The position numbers were made by a program, and so were the translations under genes. Shown here piece by piece: positions 40,043 through 50,200 of a stretch of DNA of 52,184 nucleotides. Origin of the DNA: a virus. The stretch's first letter is position 1; each line of letters opens with the position of its first letter. The notes beneath the pieces were generated by a model that worked only from the letters and a program-made list of their open reading frames with translations, was not told the DNA's origin and did not search any database. The stretch spans positions 1-52,184 of IMG/VR virus record IMGVR_UViG_3300017706_000575. One strand, given 5' to 3'.

Positions 40043-40998
40043 TGGGAGTATCAAATAAATATAGAACCTTTACCTCATTGATGGAAGATGTTTCTATTGA
40101 TTTTTCTACATATGCGTTAGAAGGATTAATTGAACCACAGCAACTTATTAAAGTAGCAACAAGAGTTAACTATGATCTTGGATTGAGAATACATAGAACT
40201 AAAGAAGTTATTATTGATATTGAACATGGAAGAGGTCAATTGCCCATGGATTTTGCATATTTAAATTATGCATTTTTATGTGGTGATTATAAGATTAATG
40301 CAACAATGCCATCAGGGACACATGTAGAAACATTTAATGATGTCCCATATGTGCCTGCTCCTGGTGAGTCTGGACCTTGTGATGATCCAAGTTGTAAAGA
40401 CGTTTGTGTAATTGAAACATGTGATGGCAAAAATAGCCATCAGCTAGTTCAAAGAATAGGACCCAATCAGTTTAGAACTTTTGATACATGGACTCAATTA
40501 AGGATTCAAGATGTTAATGATACAGTATGCTATTGTCCTGCATTGGGTGCACAGGCACCTGATATTGCACAAATAGAAGATGGTTTTTTAGTTACAACAT
40601 TTAGAACGGGAAAGGTATATTTAAGTTATCAAGGAGCTATGGAAGCACCTAATGGTGACTTGTTAGTATTAGATCAACCATATTGCAATGAATATTATGA
40701 ATATGCTTTAAAACAAAGAATATTAGAAAACATGATTTGGCAAGGAGAAAGCGTTAGTCAACAGTTAGGTTTAGTTGAGACTAGATTGAGGGCGGCTAGA
40801 AACAATGCTTTAAGTTTTGTTAATACACCAAACTTCCAGGAAATGCAAAAAGTGTGGACTATGAATAGAAGAGCACAGTACCATAATTATTATAACATGT
40901 TTTTAAGTTACGCACCAGTAAATCCAAGAGTGGCTCCAATAAGAGGTAACTCATTATCTGGATCTAATAGTGGTAGCAATGTAACATCATCATGCTAA
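40042..40998 (+). CDS. Tail ring or connector protein
   Basis: A 318-aa protein located between the tail tubular and muzzle genes, as in other crAss-like genomes. YALEGLIEPQQLIKVATRVN, GRGQLPMDFAYLNYAFLCGD and VYLSYQGAMEAPNGDLLVLD are typical. A Cys-rich insertion (CDDPSCKDVCVIETCDGK) around residue 113 may bind zinc or hold disulphides. The helical C-terminal part (YNEYYEYALKQRILEN-like) is as in phage neck proteins. Probably a ring of the tail. Confidence 0.75.
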   Translation: MGVSNKYRTFTSLMEDVSIDFSTYALEGLIEPQQLIKVATRVNYDLGLRIHRTKEVIIDIEHGRGQLPMDFAYLNYAFLCGDYKINATMPSGTHVETFNDVPYVPAPGESGPCDDPSCKDVCVIETCDGKNSHQLVQRIGPNQFRTFDTWTQLRIQDVNDTVCYCPALGAQAPDIAQIEDGFLVTTFRTGKVYLSYQGAMEAPNGDLLVLDQPYCNEYYEYALKQRILENMIWQGESVSQQLGLVETRLRAARNNALSFVNTPNFQEMQKVWTMNRRAQYHNYYNMFLSYAPVNPRVAPIRGNSLSGSNSGSNVTSSC

Positions 40999-41015
40999 TA
41001 AAGAAGTAATTTATT

Positions 41016-44000
41016 ATGGCTAAGCAAAATAGAAACTCTAAGACAAGTACATCTGTAATTACTAATTCATTCATAAAAGGAATGAATAAAGATATTACAC
41101 AGTCTATGGAACCAGCACAAAGTTGGTGGCATGCACGTAATGCTGCTAATAATTCTACAGATGGTGACTTAGGTGTAATAGGTAATGAGCCTTCTAATTT
41201 GCAATGTGGAGTTATTCCATATACAATTATTGGTGCAATACATAGATTTGGTGATGAATGGATAATTTATTCAACTGATGATGTTAATTCTGAAATTGGC
41301 AGATTTGATGATAGTGAGTGTAAGTATACAACTATTGTAAATGACCCTTGTTTAAATTTTAACAGAAAATATTTAATTACAGGTGCAGCAAAAGAAAACT
41401 TTGATTGCACTTGGGCAGTATATTGGGATGATGGAAATAATCCATCACGTTATCTAAATGTTGATGATGTTCCTTATAAGCAATATATAAGTTCTGCTCC
41501 AGGAGATCCTTGTATAGTATATAGTGATATAGAACCAAAAGAATTAGACTGTGAAAAAATAAGATTAGCTCCTTTACTTGATACACCTTGTATTAGTTTA
41601 ACAAAAAATGTTGATGGGGGAATGCTGAATAATGGTAGTTATCAAGCATTTATTGCATATACAGAAAATGAAATAAAGGTTACAGATTATATAGGTGTAT
41701 CTAATGTTCAATCATTATGGAGTCATGAAGGAAGCGGTGGTTCTTTAGATATTTCAGTTTCTAATTTAGATACTGATTATGAGTTTTATGAGTTGACATT
41801 GTTAATTAGACAACAAGGTCAAGTATTTGCAAAACGTATAGGTTTATATAGTACGCAGCAGCAAAACATAAATGTAGATTTCATTAGTGATGAATTAATA
41901 GCTGTTGATTTAAAGATAATTCCTATGCGTAGCCCTGCTTATGAGAAGTCAGAGGCAATGTATGTTGTTAATGATTATTTAATTAGACAAGGACCAACTG
42001 AACAATTTGATTTTAATTATCAACCTATTGCAAATGAAATCAAAGTAAATTGGGTTGCAAATCAAATAGATTCTCAGTACTATCATATAGGTGGTAACAA
42101 AACAGGTTTTTTAAGAGATGAACAATATGCTTTTTTTATAAGATGGATTTATAACACAGGAGAAAGATCTTCATCATATCACATACCGGGCAGAGCACCA
42201 GAACTATATAATGTTGCAACTCAACAATTTACAAATGTACCAGGCCCTGATGTTTATTATGAAAATGAAAATATAATTAATCCCAATGCATTAAATCCTA
42301 CCGGAGAGCCTTTATATAAAATATTTAATACAGGAGATATACTAGCCCAAGGTTTAAGTGAAGTTCAAGAAGACGGATCTTTAGTTATTGGAAGAGGTAA
42401 AATGGGATATTGGGAATCTACAGAAAGATATCCTATCAACAAACCTGATATATGGGGTGATCTATGCGGTCTTCCTATTAGACATCATAAGATGCCTACT
42501 GAAGAAAGAGGTGGTTCAAATTCACCATTACACATTAGCACTACTGCTGGAGATCTTATAAATTTATTAGGAGTAGAATTTACTAACATAGGCAGACCAA
42601 AAAATAATGATGGATCTTATATTCAAAATGTAGTAGGTTATGAAATATTAAGAGGTTCAAGAGCTGGAGCTAAATCAATTTTGGCAAAAGGTTTATTTAG
42701 GAATATGCGTAAGTACAATGTTCCTAATGCTGAAAATTTAATTGGTGGAAGTGTAACAGGGTTGTATGCTAATTATCCTTACAATGATTTAAGACCTGAT
42801 ATGTATTTTTGGGATAAAATAACACCACCTGGTAATCCATTATTTGAACCACTTAAAAGAACAGAGAGTTGTGACAATCTTACTGAATCAATTCAAGATT
42901 TTCCACCTTTAGGGACTCCAAATTCAGGAACAGATGGCTATTCTAAAAAAGTATTTACATTTTCTTCACCGGATTTAATGTTTACTAAGCCTTTTTTAGA
43001 TGCTTATGAAACTAGAATTTATGGGCAACTAGATGGCAGACAATCAGGTAATTTTATACCATCAGAAGATCATCCACAGTTTAAATTACTTAGGAATAGT
43101 TCAGCACTAATGGGTGCTATTATAGGTATTGGTTATGCTATATCTCAAGTCCGAGGTGAAACATCTGAAGAGATGACTTCATCTAAAATGCGTTATCAAT
43201 CAACTGGTGACTTTGCAGGAATAGCTGCAAATGCTGTAGCTAACAATATAGCAATTGCAGTCCCTCCATTTCCAATACCTGTAGCTGCAGGAGCTATAGT
43301 TGGTATGCAACAAGGAACTTTAGCAGCTGGTCTAGCTGATATATGGGCCTTTGGTGCTGCACAGGGTGGTATAGATAATTTTGTTCAAAATACTAATGCT
43401 GCTGTAGGATTGCTTCCTGGAACAGAGGCAGGTGATTACAAACTTACAATAAAAAGAAATAGCCCGATTTCTAATTTTCCCAATGCATTAAAAGCTGTTG
43501 TAGGTATTTTTACTTCAGGAGCAAACATTGCTATTGGAGGGAATGAAATAATAGATTTGATTTACAATTTAGTTAAAAAATCTAGTTTTGTTTTAAAATA
43601 TAATTCAGCAGGTTTCTTTAATAAATTTAGAAAAAATAACATTAACGATACATTTAGATTTAAAAATACAGATTCTAATTATTTAGGTTCTTCATTTCAA
43701 ACTTTTAATCAAGGTGAATATAAAATAAATAATTTATTTAGACCATCTACAGTTGCTGTTGCATTGGAGAAAGATTTACAAGATCCTGCAGTTCAAGATA
43801 GATCAAGATTTACTGTTGGAGGGGAAGTAGATCTAGGTGGTGGTTCTGGTCAAGCTACTCCTTTTGGAGATACGTATTTAGAAAAGCCTTCTTCTGAAAG
43901 ACAAACTAACATATCTGCTTTTTATGGAGCATTGAAGTTTAATTTTGATAATCAATACGGTCAGTTAAGTGGAATAAAACAAGTTCCAATGAGAGGCTGT

Positions 44001-47000
44001 GTTGAATTACTAGATCCAACAAAACCTCCTCAATTTTTGTATTCTTCTAAAGCTATATTTGCAGGAGATGTATATATAAATAGATATACAGAGAAAGTAA
44101 TAATGCCAATTTTTGCTCAATATTTATTAGGGCAACCAGATGAGTATACTTATGATTATTCTCAACATGTTAATATACCATATCCAAGATTTTGGTTAAA
44201 CTCTCAAAAGTTTGACATGACTAAGATAGGTAAATTTATTGGAAACCCAATTACAGCTATTGCTTCTCTTGGTAATGGTTTTTTTACCGATTTACTACCT
44301 AATGATTTATTTTATTTAGATAGAGGCCAAAATAGTTGCCAGAATGCTTTTGGTGCTATTTTTAATAATAATGATCCTAATCCAATGTTTGCTATGAGAT
44401 TTGCATATATGTATTCTCATTCAAATGGTATCTTGGATTTCTTTGTAGAATCAGAGATTAATTTAGCTCAAAGAGATTGGGAAGATACAAGAGCAAGACA
44501 AATATATAGTGTTTATAATTATAATGATAGAGAGGAATTATTTCATGCTCAAATAGAAAAAGTAGATAATTTTTATAAGTATGATGAATCATTAAGTATA
44601 GGAAAATTTCCAACTCAACTTTCAAGTTTTGGAGAAGTTCAACCATTATATTATGATCCTTATGTTGCAGCTAATTGTTATGTGAGTAGACCTAAAAGAT
44701 TAATATATTCTTTGCAAGCACAAGAGGAAGCAAGAAAAGATTTTTGGAGAGTATTTTTACCTCTTAATTATAAAGACTTTAAAAATAAAGTAAGTGTAAT
44801 TAAACCCATAAATAAAAACGGAGCAATAGTTTTCTTTCCTTATTTATCACCTCAGATGTTTCCAGGAACAGATGTTTTAAAAACTGGATTAGATACAAAG
44901 ATAACAATTGGAGATGGTGGATTATTTGCACAACCCATGCAAAATATTGCTAATGCAGATCTTTCAAATGAATATGGATCTAATGAAAGTTTAAGGAGTG
45001 CTATGAATACTCCTCAAGGTTTATTCTTTATTTCACAAGCACAAGGAAAAATATTTCAATATGCGGGTAGAGGATTAGATCCTATATCTAATAGAGGAAT
45101 GAAGTGGTGGTTTAATAAATATTTGCCATCACAACTAGTTAAGCAATATCCTGATTTAGAATATTCTGTTTTATCTGATAATCCAGTTATTGGAGTTGGC
45201 TGTCATACAATATATGATGCCAATGATGATATTGTTTACTTTATGAAGAAAGACTTTAGAGTAAAGAAAGAATATATAAGCAGTGTATCTTATACAGAAA
45301 AAAGAGGTTTTACAGTAAGACTTGATACTGATGGGGGTAAATATAGTTTTCCTATTCAAATAGGTGATCCATTATATTTTGATGATTGTTGTTGGACTAT
45401 AAGTTATGATCCAAAAGCAAAAGCTTGGATATCTTTTCATGATTGGTGTCCTGAATTAGCATTACCAAGTATAAATCATTTTTTTACTACTAAGAGTATT
45501 GAAACTGATGAGCCGCAGTGTCCACCAGGATATACATTTAATGGTGCAACAGGACTATGTGAATTAGTTGTAAATGAAACTGAATTGTCAACTGTTACTG
45601 TTAGTGAATTAAATTCAATTGTAACAGGAGGTTCTCAAGATTGTTTATTAGATATTGTAATAGCAATGGATGATTCAGGTAGTACGGGTGGTACTAATCC
45701 AGGATCTATTGGAGCTGCTCAATTAACTTGGTTAAATTCATTTTTAACTAATCCTGCTATAACTGGGCCAATGGCTGCAGGAGATATGCAAATAGGTTTT
45801 ACTAAATGGAATTCTACTAGCACAGCTTATCAAATACCTTATCTTTTAGGTACATACAGTATGAGTAATACTGTAACACCAACGCAAGTTAATAATTGGT
45901 ATACTACTAATTGGTGTGTTAATCCTGGGTGCGGAACAAGTGTACCACTTGGATTGGCTAGTGCTGAGAATTGGCTTAATAACAAAGCTTCTAGTCAACT
46001 AGGTGATAGAACTGCACAACCAAACTTTAAACAGATTATTATTTTAATTACTGATACTACCAGCAACCCTGGAGCTATTGGGTGTCCGTATCAAGCAGTG
46101 GGTGTATCACCTTCATCAACAGGTCCTGCAAATCAAAATGTATTTGCTTTATTTTGTGGTACTGGAAGTAGTACACCATCTAACCCACTTGTATTAGGTA
46201 ATATTACTTGTACATCTGGTCCTGTTAATGTAGATGGTTATCAATTTGGTATTGCCGTTAGTAATCCAGCAGGAATAGATGTTGTTGCAGATACAATTGC
46301 AACAAGTGTTTGTTCTCTTCCATTTGAATGTAATTGTGCACCAGGATATACCACGGTTTATTTAGATCCTGTAACAGGAACTTATACTGCACCTACAGGA
46401 GTATGTGATGATATTACACCACCTATTTGTAGAAAAGTAGAATGTGCTTGCCCAACATCACCTCCAAATTTTCTTACAACAATAACAGGGACATGTGATG
46501 ATGTTTATTTAACAGGTGATCCTGATTATGTAAATCCAGATCCACAAGTTTGTGATTATTATTTAAAATTAACTACTCCAGCTAGTTTTAAATATGGTAC
46601 GTTATGGAGACATAATGTTAGATGTGATGATTTTGCAAATTTTTATAATGTTAGTTATCCATGGGAAGTTGAACTTGTAGCTAATAGTGGACAACAGGTT
46701 AATACTGTTAGAAGCATGGAATATCAATTAGAATGTTATGTCTATAAAGGAGATATGGGTAATGCATGTAATGATGATAAGTGGGAAGATTTAGATTTTA
46801 ATTTTGATCAATCTATAATTTATAATAATGAACAAGTATCAGGATTATTACAATTAACACCTACACCATACAATCAACCTCTTTTAAATTTAACTTATCC
46901 TATAATTGGTACTAGTAGCATTGAAATTTTATGTTCTAAAGTTGAACAGAAATATAGATTTAATCAATTTTGGGACATAACTAATGATAGAGGAGAGTTT

Positions 47001-47210
47001 ACTATTGCTGAGCAACCTATATGGAAAACACAGCCAAATGGATATATAAAAGATTTAAATGCAATTAATTTAAATTATAATAAGCCGCCATTGCAACATA
47101 AGAAGTTTAGACATTACTATACTAACATAATATTACGTAGAGTTAATTCTTCAAACAGAAAGATGTTGTTAAGATTAAATAATAGTAAATTGTTAACATC
47201 CCTTAGATAA
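41016..47210 (+). CDS. Giant tail stabilisation (muzzle) protein with inserted von Willebrand A domain
   Basis: A 2064-aa protein. The N-terminus (ITNSFIKGMNKDITQSMEP and WWHARNAANNSTDGDLGVIG) is the signature of the crAss-like stabilisation protein that forms the tail muzzle. The conserved body resumes at the end (FNQFWDITNDRGEFTI, about 1983). Between them lies a vWA domain at about 1545-1765: D1552, S1554 and S1556 in DDSGST, and D1680 in IILITDTTS form the MIDAS metal site. Cys-Pro-Gly-Tyr motifs (CPPGYTFNGATGLC at about 1501; CNCAPGYTT at about 1771) flank it like linkers. It shares one base with the next gene. Confidence 0.85.
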   Translation: MAKQNRNSKTSTSVITNSFIKGMNKDITQSMEPAQSWWHARNAANNSTDGDLGVIGNEPSNLQCGVIPYTIIGAIHRFGDEWIIYSTDDVNSEIGRFDDSECKYTTIVNDPCLNFNRKYLITGAAKENFDCTWAVYWDDGNNPSRYLNVDDVPYKQYISSAPGDPCIVYSDIEPKELDCEKIRLAPLLDTPCISLTKNVDGGMLNNGSYQAFIAYTENEIKVTDYIGVSNVQSLWSHEGSGGSLDISVSNLDTDYEFYELTLLIRQQGQVFAKRIGLYSTQQQNINVDFISDELIAVDLKIIPMRSPAYEKSEAMYVVNDYLIRQGPTEQFDFNYQPIANEIKVNWVANQIDSQYYHIGGNKTGFLRDEQYAFFIRWIYNTGERSSSYHIPGRAPELYNVATQQFTNVPGPDVYYENENIINPNALNPTGEPLYKIFNTGDILAQGLSEVQEDGSLVIGRGKMGYWESTERYPINKPDIWGDLCGLPIRHHKMPTEERGGSNSPLHISTTAGDLINLLGVEFTNIGRPKNNDGSYIQNVVGYEILRGSRAGAKSILAKGLFRNMRKYNVPNAENLIGGSVTGLYANYPYNDLRPDMYFWDKITPPGNPLFEPLKRTESCDNLTESIQDFPPLGTPNSGTDGYSKKVFTFSSPDLMFTKPFLDAYETRIYGQLDGRQSGNFIPSEDHPQFKLLRNSSALMGAIIGIGYAISQVRGETSEEMTSSKMRYQSTGDFAGIAANAVANNIAIAVPPFPIPVAAGAIVGMQQGTLAAGLADIWAFGAAQGGIDNFVQNTNAAVGLLPGTEAGDYKLTIKRNSPISNFPNALKAVVGIFTSGANIAIGGNEIIDLIYNLVKKSSFVLKYNSAGFFNKFRKNNINDTFRFKNTDSNYLGSSFQTFNQGEYKINNLFRPSTVAVALEKDLQDPAVQDRSRFTVGGEVDLGGGSGQATPFGDTYLEKPSSERQTNISAFYGALKFNFDNQYGQLSGIKQVPMRGCVELLDPTKPPQFLYSSKAIFAGDVYINRYTEKVIMPIFAQYLLGQPDEYTYDYSQHVNIPYPRFWLNSQKFDMTKIGKFIGNPITAIASLGNGFFTDLLPNDLFYLDRGQNSCQNAFGAIFNNNDPNPMFAMRFAYMYSHSNGILDFFVESEINLAQRDWEDTRARQIYSVYNYNDREELFHAQIEKVDNFYKYDESLSIGKFPTQLSSFGEVQPLYYDPYVAANCYVSRPKRLIYSLQAQEEARKDFWRVFLPLNYKDFKNKVSVIKPINKNGAIVFFPYLSPQMFPGTDVLKTGLDTKITIGDGGLFAQPMQNIANADLSNEYGSNESLRSAMNTPQGLFFISQAQGKIFQYAGRGLDPISNRGMKWWFNKYLPSQLVKQYPDLEYSVLSDNPVIGVGCHTIYDANDDIVYFMKKDFRVKKEYISSVSYTEKRGFTVRLDTDGGKYSFPIQIGDPLYFDDCCWTISYDPKAKAWISFHDWCPELALPSINHFFTTKSIETDEPQCPPGYTFNGATGLCELVVNETELSTVTVSELNSIVTGGSQDCLLDIVIAMDDSGSTGGTNPGSIGAAQLTWLNSFLTNPAITGPMAAGDMQIGFTKWNSTSTAYQIPYLLGTYSMSNTVTPTQVNNWYTTNWCVNPGCGTSVPLGLASAENWLNNKASSQLGDRTAQPNFKQIIILITDTTSNPGAIGCPYQAVGVSPSSTGPANQNVFALFCGTGSSTPSNPLVLGNITCTSGPVNVDGYQFGIAVSNPAGIDVVADTIATSVCSLPFECNCAPGYTTVYLDPVTGTYTAPTGVCDDITPPICRKVECACPTSPPNFLTTITGTCDDVYLTGDPDYVNPDPQVCDYYLKLTTPASFKYGTLWRHNVRCDDFANFYNVSYPWEVELVANSGQQVNTVRSMEYQLECYVYKGDMGNACNDDKWEDLDFNFDQSIIYNNEQVSGLLQLTPTPYNQPLLNLTYPIIGTSSIEILCSKVEQKYRFNQFWDITNDRGEFTIAEQPIWKTQPNGYIKDLNAINLNYNKPPLQHKKFRHYYTNIILRRVNSSNRKMLLRLNNSKLLTSLR

Positions 47211-50200
47211 TGAGAAACAAAAAAAGCATAGGATTACCAAATGGCCCAAATGAGTTTCTCAAAGATATAACTCAGTATATATCTGTAGAAGGTTATAAGC
47301 GTTATAGTGAAGATATAAACAACCCTTACAATATTATTGAGTCAGGCTATATTACTATGGAAGATGTAGATTTTCCTGTTAAGGGTACAGACAACTTAGG
47401 TAACGAACAAATAATGATGCCTGGTATGAACTATCAGTTTCCAGGAGATAGTGTCTTAGAAGTGCCCATGGCTCAAGAAGGCATTGAAGTACCATTAAAC
47501 CGTGGTGAAGTATTTAATATACCTAGAACAATGGGTTATGAAGACGGTAAAATGGTTCTTCAAGATAAACCTATATATGATGGTATGCTTGATGAAGTTA
47601 CTGTTACCCCATACACTTCAAACCAAATGTTGTATAAAGATTTCATGACTGCTAAAGCTACAGGTGGACTAAAACCTGTATATCCGTTGTTTGATATAAT
47701 GACTTTAGGTTTAAAAGCTCCTCTGACTGCTGGTGCTAAAGTTATAAAGGCAGGTATTAAAAAAGCACCTTCTAAAATAAATCCTAAATACTATAATCCT
47801 AATACGCTAGCAAAGGGAAATCCTAACACTATGTATAGAGAGATTGGCAAAGATGCTTATCAGGATTTTGCAAATAGTGGACTTGTAAGAACTAAAGCTG
47901 AAATTACAGATAATCCTATATTAGGGTTAGTTAAGACACAAAAAGAAATAAAAGATGTTCTACGTTTTAATAAAGAGTATGGGCAATTTCAATATAGACA
48001 CCCTACAGACTTTAGAGCTCCTTTTTTTAGCAGAGGTAAAACAACTATATTAAAAAAGGGGGATCCTGATTACTTGATTCAAACTCGTCCTGATAGAGTT
48101 GGACCTGATAAGTTTTCTAGTGCACAGTGGAATATTCTTCATGGTAATCAGCAGCCTCCTGCGGGTGGGTTTGGAATAATGGATCCTATGTACAGAGACG
48201 CAGATAACTTTGATGTATTTAAGAAAAACTGGTGGTCAGGTTATAAACAAATTAAACAAGATGGTGGAGAGCAAGGAATTCAAGTACCTAAAAGAAATGG
48301 AGTTAGAAAAAATTCTGATGGTACTGAGTCAACACACCTTATGGCTACTGAAACTTTAGATGGTAAAAACTGGTTTTCATTTCCTACTTTATTTCAAAAT
48401 GAAGATAGTACTTGGTTAGACATGTCTGACAAGCCTTGGATGGAAGCATATAAAGAAGCAATCAAAAGAGGTGAGGTTATAGAGTTTGGTACAGATAAAG
48501 ATGCTGCTATTAAATTTGGTGAAGGTTCTTGGAAACCTAAAGCTCAAGTTGGTCAAGAAGTAATAAGATCAAACAGAGATCCATATGAGTATAAAAGAGA
48601 AGCAGATAAATTTTATACAAGAAAAAGAGAAGGAGAATGGGAGTCAGAAGAACAGCCAGATTGGACACTAGCATCTGACAATGCAGAGAAGGCAATTAGA
48701 GAAAAAATATATGATGAGGATGTTTCTGACTCAGGAGCAGAAGATGGAAAAGCATTTAGAGAAATTGGTAATGCAAAAACAATTCAGGAAAATATTCAAG
48801 CACTTGATACCTCATCCTATGGTCTTAGGGTTATTTCTTATCCAATTGGACATGAAGTAAATCCTCCTGGACATATTGAAGCTGTGTTGTTTGACAAAAA
48901 AACAGGTAAGTTGATAAATAAAGTACCCGGTACTAAATTTAAAGGACATATAAATAGATGGGCAAAGGAAGGAAATAAACCTGTAGTAGAAAGCAATTAC
49001 AAAGGTGATAAGAATGTACAAGTTGTAGATTTAAGATTACCTGAGCAAGAACTCAAAGATTTTTTAGTTCAAGCGCAGGGTTTTTTACCTAACACTGAAG
49101 GTAAGATTCACAAAAATTTAGGTTTATCAAAAAATAAACTTCCTATTTCTTCTAGTAATAATCCAAAACAATATGGCATCATAGGTTCTAATTGTGCTAC
49201 AGGTATGTGTTTAGGGTTGGGTCTAGATCCAGATTCTCCAGAAAATCAAACAGCAGGTATAACTGATCCAAATAAAGTTATGGATAATATTCTAACAAAC
49301 TTTAGTAACTACTATGATTCAGAAAAAGATTATAGAGGAAATAAGGTAAGTAAGAGAGAAGGTATTAGAAAACTTATTTCTAACAAATTAGAAGTAGAAG
49401 GTAACACAAGAGCTGCTACAGCAATTGTGGATTATTTGGATGGTTTGGATGGAAAAGAGGCTAAGAAAACATTAGAAGAATTATCTGAAAATCCTATGAT
49501 ACAGAAGATGATTAAATCACCTAATTTAAAAGCATCAATTAAACCTTTATTAAATGCACCAATTACACAAGTTATTGATGCTTATAAAAAAATACCAGAC
49601 GGAACCTTTAACGCTTTAATGGAAGCTGGTTGGGAACAATACCCAAATCAATACATTAGAGAAAATACACCATTTGATTTTTCTGGAGAAGGTGTAGATA
49701 ATATAATACCATGGTGGGAAAACAATGTTATAAATCCTGTAGGAGAAGCTGGATCTGATGCTATAAAAAGCGTTAGAGATTTTTTTGGTTTTAAAGAAGG
49801 AGGAAGTGTTTCATGGCAGTTTAAAGGTAAATCATATTCAGGAACTTTAATACCTGGTATGGAAACTGAGAATAACAGATATGCTAGAACTCACAATGGC
49901 AAAATAAAAACACTACCTAAAGGTCAAGTTGGAAAAGAAATTAAAACAGGTAGAGGTACTCCAGGACTTCTTGATAAGCCGTATTTGGATCCTGGAAACA
50001 TTAATCTTATTTATGATGAAGATGAAGTTTATGAATCAGTATTTGATCCTAGAATTAGAGAAAGCAGAAGAGCAAATAAGTTAGCTAAAGAAGAATATGA
50101 ACGTAAGGTTCAGAAAAGAAATAAAGACATAAAATCAATAGAAGAAGCAAAAGCCTTATACAGAAATGTATGGTATGATGATTTTAAAGATACAACTTTT

